Assembly (NCBI GenBank): GCA_943789205.1
Contig: CALSTG010000001.1
Span: 1,168,435-1,232,434 of the forward strand
Direction: 5' to 3'
From: an uncultured Flavobacteriales bacterium
Lineage (GTDB): Bacteria > Bacteroidota > Bacteroidia > Flavobacteriales_D > Crocinitomicaceae
DNA: 64,000 bases
The notes under the pieces were generated by a model that was given only the letters and a program-made list of their open reading frames with translations, was not told the DNA's origin and did no database searches. This document shows positions 37,174 through 47,019 of the stretch, in pieces. The position numbers were made by a program, and so were the translations under genes. Each line of letters begins with the position of its first letter. The first letter of the stretch is position 1.

Positions 37174-37258
37174 TTAATACCTTTTTTCAAGCGGTAAAGC
37201 TAGGTTTTTTTATGAAAGTTTAATAAAAAGCCCTATTTTTGCACTCCGAATCAAACCT

Positions 37259-38080
37259 ATGGAAAAAAAGAAAATCCTATATATTTCGCAAGAAATAGCA
37301 CCCTTTTTACCAAAATCAGAAATTTCTAATACCGCTCGCAAGCTTCCTCAAGTGATTCAAGAGAACGGTAAAGAAATCAGGGTATTTATGCCTCGTTTTG
37401 GTGTAATCAATGAACGAAGACATCAGCTTCATGAAGTGATTCGTCTTTCAGGATTGAATATTTGTATTGATGACCAAGACCACCCTTTGATTATAAAGGT
37501 CGCGTCTGTTTCTGCGGCTAGAATGCAGGTCTATTTTATCGACAATGATGAATACTTTAGAAGAAAATTTACGCTTAAAAATGAGAAAGGAGAGGAGTTT
37601 GATGATAATGATGAGCGATCAATGTTCTTTTGTAGAGGTGTTCTTGAGACAGTTAAGAAACTAGGCTGGCAGCCTGATGTGATTCATTGTCATGGTTACA
37701 TGACTGGAATTATGGGGCTTTACATAAAGGAAATGTATGGTAAAGATCCTCATTTTAAGGAAACGAAAGTGGTATATAGTTTATACAACGATGGATTCTC
37801 CAATGACTGGGATAAGCGTTTTTCTGAAAAACTTAAATTTGAAGGCTTTAGTGATGAGGTATGTAATAACTTTAAAGAAACATCGTTTAATAACTTTACA
37901 ACTCAAGCCTTAAATTACTTTGACGGGATCAATGTTTCTTCTGAAGAGCTTTCTCCAGAATTAACCAAAGCCGTTGAAGGAAGCACTTGCCACAAGCTTG
38001 ACTTTGTAGAAGAAGAACATTTAGCCAAAGAGCTCTCTGCATTCTATGACAAGGTTATTGAGGAAAGCGCAATGGTTTAA
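37259..38080 (+). CDS. Glycogen/starch synthase-like protein (N-terminal GT5 domain only)
   Basis: The 273-residue protein matches the N-terminal Rossmann domain of glycogen synthase: ILYISQEIAPFLPKSEISNTAR (residues 5-26, pattern), KEIRVFMPRFG (about 38-48) and DVIHCHGYMTGI (about 141-152). The C-terminal nucleotide-sugar-binding domain of GT5 enzymes is absent, so it cannot be a normal ADP-glucose glycogen synthase. Short forms of this type occur in flavobacteria next to panC, DUF4270 and glmS; their function is not known to me. A -7 box TATTTTTG lies at 37234-37241. Confidence 0.8.
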   Translation: MEKKKILYISQEIAPFLPKSEISNTARKLPQVIQENGKEIRVFMPRFGVINERRHQLHEVIRLSGLNICIDDQDHPLIIKVASVSAARMQVYFIDNDEYFRRKFTLKNEKGEEFDDNDERSMFFCRGVLETVKKLGWQPDVIHCHGYMTGIMGLYIKEMYGKDPHFKETKVVYSLYNDGFSNDWDKRFSEKLKFEGFSDEVCNNFKETSFNNFTTQALNYFDGINVSSEELSPELTKAVEGSTCHKLDFVEEEHLAKELSAFYDKVIEESAMV

Positions 38081-38089
38081 AATTACCTT

Positions 38090-39367
38090 ATGATACGAAC
38101 CATAGCGTTATTTGCTTTGTGCTTTATGGCATTTATTTCTTGTAAAAAGAAAGAATACGCTCTAGGTTCCGATGTTATTGATGCATCCACAATTCTTAAT
38201 GGCAGCTCGGTAGATACCTTTACTTTGCTAACGTTCTCAATCGAAGAGGATACCATTATTTCTGACAACCCAGCAAACGTCGTACTTGGTTCTTATTTAG
38301 ACCCAACCTTTGGTTCTTATTCAGCTTCTTTTTATACCCAGCTCAGACTTGCCGGTGTTGATCCTAATTTTGCGGACCCAAGTGAGATCGTCATTGATTC
38401 TTTTGTGCTTGCATTGGAATATGTTGGTTACTACGGAGCTTTAGATGCACAAACCTTTGAAGTATATGAACTAGAGGAAAGCCTTTCTCTTGATTCAACA
38501 TATTATTCGTTTTCAACCTTAACGCATTCAGCTACAAATCTGGTCCCAGCAGAAAACGCAACGGTAACTCCAAATACATCATCTCCGACAATTGTTGATG
38601 GTGACTCTTTAGCTCCTCAACTTAGAATCCACTTAGATACCAATATGGCTAGGAACCTCATTGTTGAGGCGACCAGTGGGAGCGGAACTTTCTCGAGTAA
38701 TGAAGCTTTTTTAGATTTTTTTAAAGGGCTACATATTAAAACAAATAATACACAGCTTCAGAGTGAAGGCGCCGCACTATATTTAGACATCAATGACCCA
38801 TCTTCAAAGGCAACCATCTACTTTAAACAAAACGGAGAAGCGACATCTTATGATTTATTAATGAATTCTGATTGTGCTGATTTTACGCATGTTGATATAG
38901 ATGCCTCCAACACGTCTTTGGATGAGGTCATTGCAGACTCAACATTGGGTCAAAATGAATTTTATGCCCAAGCCTTTAGTTCGAGAGCAGCCGTATCTAT
39001 ACCTGGTTTATTGAATCTTCCAGAAAACATTGTTATTCACAGAGCAGATTTATCCCTACCTATTCAATACCAAACAGGGTACAAGTACCAACCGGGAAAT
39101 AATCTTAGCGTGGCAACACGTATTGATTCTTCATCAACACAACTTGCCAATATTGGCGTGATAGGTGTTTACAATAGCCTTGACAAAAACTTTAATATTA
39201 ACATTCGTGAGTACGTTCAGTCAATTGTTAACAAAGAACTGACGTTAACCGAACTGGTTGTTTCACCATTGTTTTTTATAAATTCTGCTGAACGCATTAT
39301 TTTTAATGGAAGCAATACAATCAATAAGATGAAACCAAAACTTACAATCACCTATACAAGCTACTAA
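38090..39367 (+). CDS. DUF4270 lipoprotein
   Basis: The 425-residue protein has a lipoprotein signal (lipobox FISC, Cys18, followed by KKKEYALGSD). Family DUF4270 is found in Bacteroidota with this same beta-rich body (FTLLTFSIEEDTI, ANVVLGSYLDPTFG, and a C-terminal INIREYVQSIVN segment) and is probably on the outer membrane or periplasmic side. Function is unknown. It is nine bases after the glgA-like gene and two bases before glmS, so the three are likely one operon. Confidence 0.85.
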   Translation: MIRTIALFALCFMAFISCKKKEYALGSDVIDASTILNGSSVDTFTLLTFSIEEDTIISDNPANVVLGSYLDPTFGSYSASFYTQLRLAGVDPNFADPSEIVIDSFVLALEYVGYYGALDAQTFEVYELEESLSLDSTYYSFSTLTHSATNLVPAENATVTPNTSSPTIVDGDSLAPQLRIHLDTNMARNLIVEATSGSGTFSSNEAFLDFFKGLHIKTNNTQLQSEGAALYLDINDPSSKATIYFKQNGEATSYDLLMNSDCADFTHVDIDASNTSLDEVIADSTLGQNEFYAQAFSSRAAVSIPGLLNLPENIVIHRADLSLPIQYQTGYKYQPGNNLSVATRIDSSSTQLANIGVIGVYNSLDKNFNINIREYVQSIVNKELTLTELVVSPLFFINSAERIIFNGSNTINKMKPKLTITYTSY

Positions 39368-39369
39368 TT

Positions 39370-41214
39370 ATGTGTGGAATTGTTGCCTACATTGGAAAGA
39401 AAGAGGCCTATCCAATAGTTCTTAAAGGCCTTAAAAGACTAGAGTATCGTGGTTATGACAGCTCAGGAATTGCGCTGTTAAAGAACGAAGAAATTAAGCT
39501 ATTCAAGAAAGAAGGTAAGGTTTTAAACCTTGAGAACCACGTTGAATCTAAGGACAATAGTGGAACAAGAGGAATCGGACACACGCGTTGGGCGACACAT
39601 GGCCCACCGAATGATAAAAATGCCCACCCTCACCTCTCACAAGATGGTGCTATTGCTATAGTGCACAATGGCATTATAGAAAATTATGATGTGTTGCGTC
39701 AGGAGTTAGAATCTAAAGGATACAAATTTAATAGTGATACAGATACAGAGGTGCTTTGTTATCTGATTGCAGACATTAAAAAAAATACCGGAAATAAGCT
39801 TGGAAAATCCGTACGCCTTGCGTTACAACAAGTAGTTGGTGCTTATGCTATCGTTGTTATGTGTAAAGACGAGCCAAATAAATTAATTGCTGCTAGAAAA
39901 AGTAGTCCACTAGTAATTGGTATTGGCAAAGAAAATGACTTTTATGTTGCCTCTGATGCGACCCCTATTGTGGAATACACAAAGCAGGTCGTTTATTTAA
40001 ATGATGGAGAGATTGCAATCTTGAATGAAAAAAAAGGATTGAAGCTTTATAATATTGATGAGGTACAAAAAGACCCATACGTTGAGGAGCTAGAGTTGCA
40101 TCTTGAAGCTTTGGAGAAAGGTGGCTACGATCACTTCATGTTGAAAGAAATTCACGAGCAACCTCATTCTATAGAGGACTGCTTCCGAGGACGGTTAAAC
40201 GCCAAAGAAGGATGGGTTTCACTAGGAGGAATTAAGTATTATGAAAACGACATCATTAACGCGAATAGAATCGTTATGGTGGCGTGTGGAACGAGCTGGC
40301 ATGCATGTTTGGTTGGAGAGTATCTGTTTGAAGACCTTGCACGTATTAATGTTGAAGTTGAGTATGCAAGTGAGTTCCGGTATCGGAATCCGATTATCAA
40401 TGAGGGAGATATTGTGTTAGCCATTTCTCAATCTGGAGAAACAGCCGATACAATGGCAGCGCTTGAGCTTGCAAAAAGTAAAGGAGCAACCATCCTTGGG
40501 ATTTGTAATGTCGTTGGCTCTTCAATCTCACGAATCACAGATGCAGGTTCTTACACTCATGCTGGACCAGAGATAGGTGTAGCATCAACGAAAGCATTTA
40601 CGGCTCAGGTAACTGTTCTCACGCTAATGGCAGCCTCTTTGGCACGCAAAAAAGGAAAGCTTAACGATTCAAAGTATAGAAACCTGCTGTCTTCATTGGA
40701 AGCAATCCCACAAAAAGTTCAACTTGTTTTAGATAAGACTGAAAAAATAAAAAAGATAGCTGCTAAATACAAGGACGCCAGTAATGCGTTATATCTTGGA
40801 AGAGGAAGCTCTTTTCCAGTGGCTCTTGAAGGTGCATTGAAGCTAAAAGAGATTTCATATATACATGCTGAGGGTTATCCTGCTGCAGAGATGAAGCACG
40901 GACCTATAGCATTGATTGACGAAGAAATGCCGGTTTTTGTAATTGCAACAAAAGGCCCATCCTACGAAAAAGTAGTGAGCAATATTCAGGAAGTTAAGGC
41001 TCGAAAAGGTAAAATTATAGCAATTGTGACTGAAGGCGACGAGCAAGTTAAACAGTTTGCGGACGATTATATCGAGATACCAGAAACCAATGAATATTTA
41101 GTGCCCTTAATTGCAACTGTTCCATTCCAAATCCTTTCATACTACATCGCGGTGATGAGGGAATGTAATGTGGATCAACCTAGAAACTTAGCAAAGTCCG
41201 TTACGGTAGAGTAA
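39370..41214 (+). CDS. glmS: Glutamine-fructose-6-phosphate aminotransferase
   Basis: GlmS makes glucosamine-6-phosphate for peptidoglycan and LPS. The 614-residue enzyme starts MCGIVAY, with the N-terminal nucleophile Cys2, the class-II amidotransferase motifs RLEYRGYDSSG (about 23-33) and HTRWATHG (about 72-79), and two SIS isomerase domains (GTSWHA near 309, SQSGETADT near 354, and YLGRGSSFPVALEGALKLKEISYIHAEG near 475). The C-terminus KSVTVE is normal. The stop abuts the stop of the convergent S4 gene. Confidence 0.97.
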   Translation: MCGIVAYIGKKEAYPIVLKGLKRLEYRGYDSSGIALLKNEEIKLFKKEGKVLNLENHVESKDNSGTRGIGHTRWATHGPPNDKNAHPHLSQDGAIAIVHNGIIENYDVLRQELESKGYKFNSDTDTEVLCYLIADIKKNTGNKLGKSVRLALQQVVGAYAIVVMCKDEPNKLIAARKSSPLVIGIGKENDFYVASDATPIVEYTKQVVYLNDGEIAILNEKKGLKLYNIDEVQKDPYVEELELHLEALEKGGYDHFMLKEIHEQPHSIEDCFRGRLNAKEGWVSLGGIKYYENDIINANRIVMVACGTSWHACLVGEYLFEDLARINVEVEYASEFRYRNPIINEGDIVLAISQSGETADTMAALELAKSKGATILGICNVVGSSISRITDAGSYTHAGPEIGVASTKAFTAQVTVLTLMAASLARKKGKLNDSKYRNLLSSLEAIPQKVQLVLDKTEKIKKIAAKYKDASNALYLGRGSSFPVALEGALKLKEISYIHAEGYPAAEMKHGPIALIDEEMPVFVIATKGPSYEKVVSNIQEVKARKGKIIAIVTEGDEQVKQFADDYIEIPETNEYLVPLIATVPFQILSYYIAVMRECNVDQPRNLAKSVTVE

Positions 41215-41583
41215 TTACCAACCCTCGAGAAAATCATCCAGTTCTCTTCGGTCTTTTTTTGATGGTTTACCTTGGTCTCGACCTCGGTAATTTCGCTGGG
41301 CTGCTTGATAGGTTTTATATTTTTCTATTTCTTCTTCGGAGGTTTCATCGTCAATATAGTCATGGACCAATTTAGCCCCCAACCTTTTTTCTGTTAGCGC
41401 TTTGACCCTAAAACTGAAGGTGGCATTGTTTTTTTGAATGGTAAGGACATCTCCAACTACAAGTTCTTTTGCAGGTTTGCACTCTGCATTGTTGAGTTTT
41501 ATTTTGTTGCTAGCAATCAATTTTGTTGCCAAGGACCTTGTTTTGGAAAGCCGCACACACCAAACATACTTATCTATTCGCAC
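41215..41583 (-). CDS. S4-domain RNA-binding protein, Hsp15/HslR type
   Basis: The 122-residue protein begins with an S4 domain (MRIDKYVWCVRLSKTRSLA, about residues 1-55) and continues with a basic, charged tail (AQRNYRGRDQGKPSKKDRR). This is the Hsp15 (HslR) layout; Hsp15 binds stalled 50S subunits that still carry peptidyl-tRNA and helps recycle them. The start codon is GTG (41581-41583, minus strand). Fourteen bases separate it from the upstream acyl-CoA ligase gene, so they may share a transcript. Confidence 0.85.
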   Translation of the reverse strand: MRIDKYVWCVRLSKTRSLATKLIASNKIKLNNAECKPAKELVVGDVLTIQKNNATFSFRVKALTEKRLGAKLVHDYIDDETSEEEIEKYKTYQAAQRNYRGRDQGKPSKKDRRELDDFLEGW

Positions 41584-41596
41584 GAAACAGCAACGA

Positions 41597-43252
41597 TTAT
41601 TTTAACAATCGTCGAAGGATTTTACCAACGTTTGATTTAGGTAATTCGTCGCGAAAGTGAACCTCACGAGGGACTTTATAGTTGGTGAGGTGCTCTCTAC
41701 AGGTTGCAATTACTTCTTCTTTTGTCAAAGAAGCATCTTTTTTAACAACAAAGGCTTGCACAAATTCCGTTCCGTCGTCATTCTTACCACCACAAACACC
41801 AACCTCTAATACCTTCGGGTTTTCGGTGATCGCTTTTTCTACTTCACTTGGATAAACATTAAATCCAGAAACTAAGACCATCTCTTTCTTTCGATCAACG
41901 ATTTTGAAAAATCCATCTTCATCTATAACACCTACATCGCCTGTAAGGAAGTAATCTCCGTGCATACAATTTGCTGTTTCTTCTGGTCGATTCCAGTAGC
42001 CTTGCATAACTTGTGGGCCTTTGATTCCAATTTCGCCTTTCTCGCCATGCGGCACCTCTACTTTATTGTCATCGAAAATCTTGATGTCAGTATTTGGTAA
42101 AGGCAATCCTATTGATCCTGTTTTATGGCTTCCACCAACTGGATTAATGGTTGCAGCCGGGCTTGTCTCCGATAATCCATAGGCCTCAAGAAGCGGACTA
42201 TTTGTTACTTTTTCCCACTCAATGGCAACAACATCTTGAACGGCCATTCCACCACCAAGAGCCATTTTAAGCGCGCTAAAATCTAGACTACGGAATGCAT
42301 CTTGATTGAGAAGGCCATTGAAAAGTGTATTGACACCCGTGATAAATGTAAAAGGGTTTTTCTTAAGGTCTTTACAGAACCCTTTCATGTCTCTAGGGTT
42401 TGTAATTAAAACGTTTTTTGCACCGTATCTAAAAAACACGACACAATTTGCGGTAAGGGCAAATATATGATACATCGGAAGTGCAGTAATGATTGTTTCC
42501 TGCCCATCTTCAAATTTATGACCAATCCATGCCTCTACCTGCTGCACATTGGCACAGATATTTCCATGGGAGAGTGTGGCACCTTTTGAAACTCCTGTAG
42601 TCCCACCAGTATATTGCAAAAACGCATGGTCTTCTTTATTGATGGGAACCTTTGAACCTTTTTTCCCTTGACAATCTTTAAAAATTTGTTTTAGTGGAGT
42701 GGTGTTGTGTAAAGTAAAAGGGGGAACCATCTTTTTCACTTTACGAACAACAAAATTTGTAATCGCACCTTTTAAACCACCTAGCATATCACCAATGGTC
42801 GTAGTAATTACTGTTTCTATTTCCGTATCAGCTAAGATTTCCTGTAAATTGAAAGCAAAGTTTTCTAAAATAATGATTGCTTTCGCTCCAGAGTCTTTAT
42901 ACTGGTGCCTCATTTCATCAGCTGTATATAACGGATTCGTATTGACAATAACTAATCCAGCTTTTAAACAAGCAAAAATGGTTATTGGAAATTGAAGAAG
43001 GTTAGGCATTTGAAGCGCAATACGGTCTCCTTTTTTCAGTTTTGTATTATTTTGTAGATGCCAGACAAGCGCATCTACATGAGCAGAAACCTCATTGAAG
43101 CTCAGCTCTACATCCATGTTTTTATAGGCAGTTTTATCTCCGAATTTTTTTACAGATTGATCGAATATTTCAACAAGATTGTTGTATCGATTCAGCTCTA
43201 TTGTTTTTGGAACTTCAGTTGGGTAGGATTTGAACCATGGAAAATCACTCAT
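41597..43252 (-). CDS. Long-chain fatty-acid-CoA ligase
   Basis: The 551-residue adenylate-forming enzyme has the P-loop-like YTGGTTGVSKGATLSH (about residues 214-229), the LLEAYGLSETSP motif (about 352-363), and the C-terminal FLTGDVGVIDEDGFFKIVDRKKEMVLVSGFNVYPSEVE stretch (shown as a pattern; catalytic Lys late in PKSNVGKILRR near 538-548). This is the long-chain acyl-CoA synthetase (FadD-like) layout, activating fatty acids with ATP and CoA. The length is normal. The upstream gap (43253-43475) holds the promoter of the divergent GH16 gene. Confidence 0.9.
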   Translation of the reverse strand: MSDFPWFKSYPTEVPKTIELNRYNNLVEIFDQSVKKFGDKTAYKNMDVELSFNEVSAHVDALVWHLQNNTKLKKGDRIALQMPNLLQFPITIFACLKAGLVIVNTNPLYTADEMRHQYKDSGAKAIIILENFAFNLQEILADTEIETVITTTIGDMLGGLKGAITNFVVRKVKKMVPPFTLHNTTPLKQIFKDCQGKKGSKVPINKEDHAFLQYTGGTTGVSKGATLSHGNICANVQQVEAWIGHKFEDGQETIITALPMYHIFALTANCVVFFRYGAKNVLITNPRDMKGFCKDLKKNPFTFITGVNTLFNGLLNQDAFRSLDFSALKMALGGGMAVQDVVAIEWEKVTNSPLLEAYGLSETSPAATINPVGGSHKTGSIGLPLPNTDIKIFDDNKVEVPHGEKGEIGIKGPQVMQGYWNRPEETANCMHGDYFLTGDVGVIDEDGFFKIVDRKKEMVLVSGFNVYPSEVEKAITENPKVLEVGVCGGKNDDGTEFVQAFVVKKDASLTKEEVIATCREHLTNYKVPREVHFRDELPKSNVGKILRRLLK

Positions 43253-43417
43253 ATTATAAATTTTATCATTAACGGTAAGTCTCTATAAACCATATAGAAA
43301 TGGATATTTTAAATATACATAAAAAACACAATTGCTACCTAATTAATTGTTCGCAAAGCCAGCTGAATTGTATTGAAAAAGGATATTCTTTTGAAGAAAA
43401 TAGCGGATGCATTTCCT

Positions 43418-43449
43418 TTTGACTTTCTCATCGAATAAGCGTATTTTTG
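43418..43449 (+). promoter_or_regulatory. Bacteroidota-type promoter of the GH16 gene
   Basis: TTTG at 43418-43421, a 20-base spacer, and TATTTTTG (TAnnTTTG) at 43442-43449. The start codon is 26 bases downstream. Confidence 0.65.
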
Positions 43450-43475
43450 ACACTAACATGTGATTTAATTTTCAA

Positions 43476-45530
43476 ATGATACAAAGACTCAACCTTCTTT
43501 TCACGCTTTTATTTGGTTTTACATCGTTCTCACAACTTCAATACGTTCAAGATGATTTTGAAGGGAATGGAACAATAACATCATGGTATGGTGATGATTG
43601 TGGGATGAACAATTCTTTTAACAATCCTTTTATTCAAGGAATGAATACATCCCAAACTGTACTACAATATAATGACTATGGCGGTCAGTATGCAAATGTG
43701 CGTTTTGATGTTATTGAAAATTTCGACCTTACGAACGACCATACGTTTACCTTAAAAATATTCATCCCTGCGTCAGGAATCTCAGGAAATCAAAACAATC
43801 AAATATCTCTAAAACTACAAGATGGTACATTAGCTGCTCCATGGGAAACTCAATGCGAGATTATAAAAAATGTTGACTTAAATCAATGGCAGGAAATTAG
43901 CTTTGACTTTGACAATGACCCTTACATTAATTTGAACCCTGGTACTGGTGACCCTATCTTAAGAACTGACTTTAATAGAGTTGTGATACAAATTAATGGA
44001 GAAAACAATAACGATTTTGTTGAAGCATTTTTAGACGACGTGAATTATGATGGAACTATCGGTTCTTGCAATCAATTTGGAAATCTAGTTTGGTCCGATG
44101 AATTTAATGGTAGTGGCGCAATTGACGGCACAAAATGGTTTCATCAAACCCTTCTCCCTAATGGTTGGGGCTGGTTCAATGGAGAACTACAGCATTATAC
44201 AAATAGGGTAGACAATTCTTATGTAGAGGATGGGTTTCTGCACATTGTAGCAAAGGATGAAACTTTCACTGATCAAGGCGTAACAAAAGAGTACACCTCA
44301 GCCCGATTGAATTCGAAGTTTGCATTTACTTATGGACGTGTGGAGGCACGCGCGAAAATGCCTTTTGGTATAGGTACCTGGCCTGCTATTTGGATGCTCG
44401 GAAAAAATATAAATGAAAATGGGGCTTATTGGCAAACTCAAGGTTTTGGTACAACATCATGGCCTGCCTGCGGGGAAATAGATATTCTAGAGCATTGGGG
44501 CTCCAATCAAAATTACGTGCAAAGTGCACTCCATACTCCTTCATCTTCAGGGGCAACAGTCAATCATGGGGGTACCATGGCTAATGATGTTTCAAACACG
44601 TTTCATATTTATGCGATGGAATGGACAGAGGAAAAAATTGAATTTAGTGTTGACGGCTATGTTTATTACATTTATGAACCTAGTCCGCAAAACATGAGTA
44701 CTTGGCCGTTTATTGAAGACCAATTTATTCTATTAAATGTGGCTGTACAGAATTCAATTGAGCCCAGTTTTGTGGAAAGTGATATGGTGCTTGATTATAT
44801 TCGCGTTTATCAGCAGGGGAGTTCCTCTGCGAATGTAGATGTTCAGGAAGCATGTGATAGTTATACTTGGATTGATGGAAATACATACACCCAGAATAAC
44901 AATACAGCAAGTTATGCATTAACAAATCTTGAGGGCTGTGATTCCATAGTGCAATTAGACCTTACGATAAACAATTCTAGTACAACAACAGATTTCCAAA
45001 CCGCTTGTGATAGCTATGAGTGGCTTAATGGAGTGGTGTATACGGAGAGTAACAATTCTGAAGCGCTATTATATACAACAAATGAGGGTTGTGACTCGAC
45101 AATAATACTTGACCTTACAATTAATTTAAGCTCTAGCTCACTTATAACAGAAACTGCCTCAGAAACCTTTGAATTAAATGGCATTACCTATAATGAGAGC
45201 GGAACATACACCCAGGTACTCGAAAATATTTACGGCTGCGATTCAACAATCACTATTGATTTAACGATAGAAAATACAACTTCAATCGACAAGTCGTCAA
45301 CTGAGCTTTTACTTTACCCAAACCCAACATTAGAGACACTGAATATTACAATTCAAGAAGCACATATCGGCGAAATCATCGTGTTAACAGATGCTGCAGG
45401 GAAAATAGTTATGCGTATAAAACTGAACCAACCCTATACGCAGATTGATTGCTCAAAGCTCTCTAAAGGGGAGTATTCAGTTGCTTTTGTAAAATATCCT
45501 AAATCAAGGGTCGCGTTTATCAAAAAGTAA
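43476..45530 (+). CDS. Secreted GH16 glycoside hydrolase (laminarinase-like) with T9SS tail
   Basis: The 684-residue enzyme has a signal peptide (about residues 1-19). Residues about 25-190 form a carbohydrate-binding-like beta domain. Residues about 200-455 are a GH16 catalytic domain, with the catalytic triad Glu334, Asp336 and Glu339 in GEIDILEHWG, the FTYGRVEARAKMP strand, and a GTWPAIWMLG segment. The family cleaves beta-1,3- or mixed-link glucans; a laminarinase role is the usual marine case. Three degenerate repeats of about 45 residues follow (CDSYTW, CDSYEW and an SETFEL variant, each closing with GCDS.I.LDLTI). A T9SS sorting domain ends the protein. The start has its own promoter. 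Confidence 0.9.
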   Translation: MIQRLNLLFTLLFGFTSFSQLQYVQDDFEGNGTITSWYGDDCGMNNSFNNPFIQGMNTSQTVLQYNDYGGQYANVRFDVIENFDLTNDHTFTLKIFIPASGISGNQNNQISLKLQDGTLAAPWETQCEIIKNVDLNQWQEISFDFDNDPYINLNPGTGDPILRTDFNRVVIQINGENNNDFVEAFLDDVNYDGTIGSCNQFGNLVWSDEFNGSGAIDGTKWFHQTLLPNGWGWFNGELQHYTNRVDNSYVEDGFLHIVAKDETFTDQGVTKEYTSARLNSKFAFTYGRVEARAKMPFGIGTWPAIWMLGKNINENGAYWQTQGFGTTSWPACGEIDILEHWGSNQNYVQSALHTPSSSGATVNHGGTMANDVSNTFHIYAMEWTEEKIEFSVDGYVYYIYEPSPQNMSTWPFIEDQFILLNVAVQNSIEPSFVESDMVLDYIRVYQQGSSSANVDVQEACDSYTWIDGNTYTQNNNTASYALTNLEGCDSIVQLDLTINNSSTTTDFQTACDSYEWLNGVVYTESNNSEALLYTTNEGCDSTIILDLTINLSSSSLITETASETFELNGITYNESGTYTQVLENIYGCDSTITIDLTIENTTSIDKSSTELLLYPNPTLETLNITIQEAHIGEIIVLTDAAGKIVMRIKLNQPYTQIDCSKLSKGEYSVAFVKYPKSRVAFIKK

Positions 45531-45533
45531 AAG

Positions 45534-45842
45534 TTAAACCAAATTAAATGAGGCTTCGATGAGCTGAAAAATAAGCTGATCATTTACATCTTGATTCAGG
45601 TAGACTGAGTTCCAGTGCTTTTTATTCATATGATAGCCGGGCTTAATTGCTTGGTAATTTGCTCTAAGATGCAAGGCTTGTTCAGGATCACACTTTAAAT
45701 TTATAAACTCAAAATATTCTGCATTTGTTAAGGCAAATATTTTACCTTTTTTTTTGAAGACAAGTGTGTTTTTGTCAAAAGGTGTCGAGGCCTCATCATT
45801 TGACAATGCACAACAGAAGTCATAGAATTCCCCGAAGGTCAT
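45534..45842 (-). CDS. MmcQ/YjbR-family DNA-binding-like protein
   Basis: The 102-residue protein has the small MmcQ/YjbR (CyaY-like alpha/beta) pattern: an N-terminal helix (TFGEFYDFCCALSND), the TPFDKNTLVFKKKGKIFALTN strands (about residues 20-40) and the closing PGYHMNKKHWNSVYLN stretch (about 69-84). It probably has a DNA-binding or uncharacterised role; the function is not settled in the family. Its stop is three bases from the GH16 stop, and it lies just downstream of the desaturase. Confidence 0.85.
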   Translation of the reverse strand: MTFGEFYDFCCALSNDEASTPFDKNTLVFKKKGKIFALTNAEYFEFINLKCDPEQALHLRANYQAIKPGYHMNKKHWNSVYLNQDVNDQLIFQLIEASFNLV

Positions 45843-45848
45843 AAATAT

Positions 45849-46970
45849 TTAATGAATCGCTTGGGCCGCGTCTTGATTTCCGAGTTTGTAGAGCATTTGG
45901 GTGTGCTCCTTCAATGCACCCATGAAAGTTTTGTAAGAGTGATAAGGAACTTCAAATTCTTGAGCGGTTGCTTGGACAATTTCAGAAAGCTTTCGGTAGT
46001 GGATGTGACAAATATTAGGGAATAAATGATGTTCTACTTGGTAGTTTAAACCTCCAGCATACCATGAGAAAAGCCTCGATTCTTTTGCAAAGTTTGCCGT
46101 ATTGTACATTTGGCTAACCGCCCAATCTGCCTCAACGTCCCCTGAAGGCGTTGGCAGTGGATAGGTAGAGGTTGGAACGACATGTGCAGGTTGAAAAATA
46201 ATACCGAGGATAAAGCCAGTTATAAATTGCATCAATAAGTAACCAATTAATGTAATATACCAAGCAGCTGGACTAAAAATAAAAGGGAGTGCAATGAAAA
46301 TAGATGCATATACCACCTTGTTAACGATAATATTTCGAAGGTGCTTTTTAAAAGTTAAGCCTTGTGTTTCGAGAAGCCCCATTTTATTATATCTAACGGC
46401 TTGTTCATAGTCTTTATTGATAAACCAAGTAATTGTCATCAAACCGTAAAAAAAGTACGCATAGAAATGTTGAAATCTGTGAATTTTATAACGTTTGGTG
46501 TGCGGAGAAAACCTCAAAATTGCAGGAGGAGGAGCTATATCTTCGTCATAATTTGACACATTTGTGTACGTATGGTGAAGGACGTTATGTTGAATTCTCC
46601 AATTCGCTGGATTCCCTGCTAGTATAATAAGGATTTTACCAATAAAACTATTGACTGCTGGATTTTTCGAATACGCACCATGGTTCGCATCGTGCATTAC
46701 TGATAAACCACAACCAGCCATTCCAACACCCATAATAGCCCAAAGTACGAGCACCCACCAAGATCCAATTCCTGATGTTGTTATAAGTATAAAAGGAGTA
46801 AGGTATAACGCAACCATTACAACGGTTTTGAAAACCATACTTGCATTGGCATGTCTTGAAATATTTCTTGTCTTGAAATAACTATTCACGCGCTGTCTTA
46901 AGACCTTATAAAACTCAGCGTTTTTGTTCTTCGCAAATTGAAGCGGGGAAAATGTGGAATTGCTTTGCAT
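45849..46970 (-). CDS. Fatty acid desaturase (acyl-CoA/acyl-lipid type)
   Basis: From ATG 46970 the protein has 373 residues. It carries the three di-iron histidine boxes, HDANHGAY, HNVLHHTYTN and QVEHHLFPNI (the last with the Q/HxxHH form of front-end or acyl-lipid desaturases), between four hydrophobic membrane segments. It would place a double bond in membrane fatty acids, probably for cold adaptation. An upstream in-frame start at 47090 would overlap the exporter gene by 71 bases and adds a segment unlike the family, so it is rejected. Six bases separate it from the MmcQ gene. Confidence 0.88.
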   Translation of the reverse strand: MQSNSTFSPLQFAKNKNAEFYKVLRQRVNSYFKTRNISRHANASMVFKTVVMVALYLTPFILITTSGIGSWWVLVLWAIMGVGMAGCGLSVMHDANHGAYSKNPAVNSFIGKILIILAGNPANWRIQHNVLHHTYTNVSNYDEDIAPPPAILRFSPHTKRYKIHRFQHFYAYFFYGLMTITWFINKDYEQAVRYNKMGLLETQGLTFKKHLRNIIVNKVVYASIFIALPFIFSPAAWYITLIGYLLMQFITGFILGIIFQPAHVVPTSTYPLPTPSGDVEADWAVSQMYNTANFAKESRLFSWYAGGLNYQVEHHLFPNICHIHYRKLSEIVQATAQEFEVPYHSYKTFMGALKEHTQMLYKLGNQDAAQAIH

Positions 46971-47019
46971 ATGCAAAGGTAACCATAACAAACTTGATTT
47001 GTTCAAATAATTATTAAAA

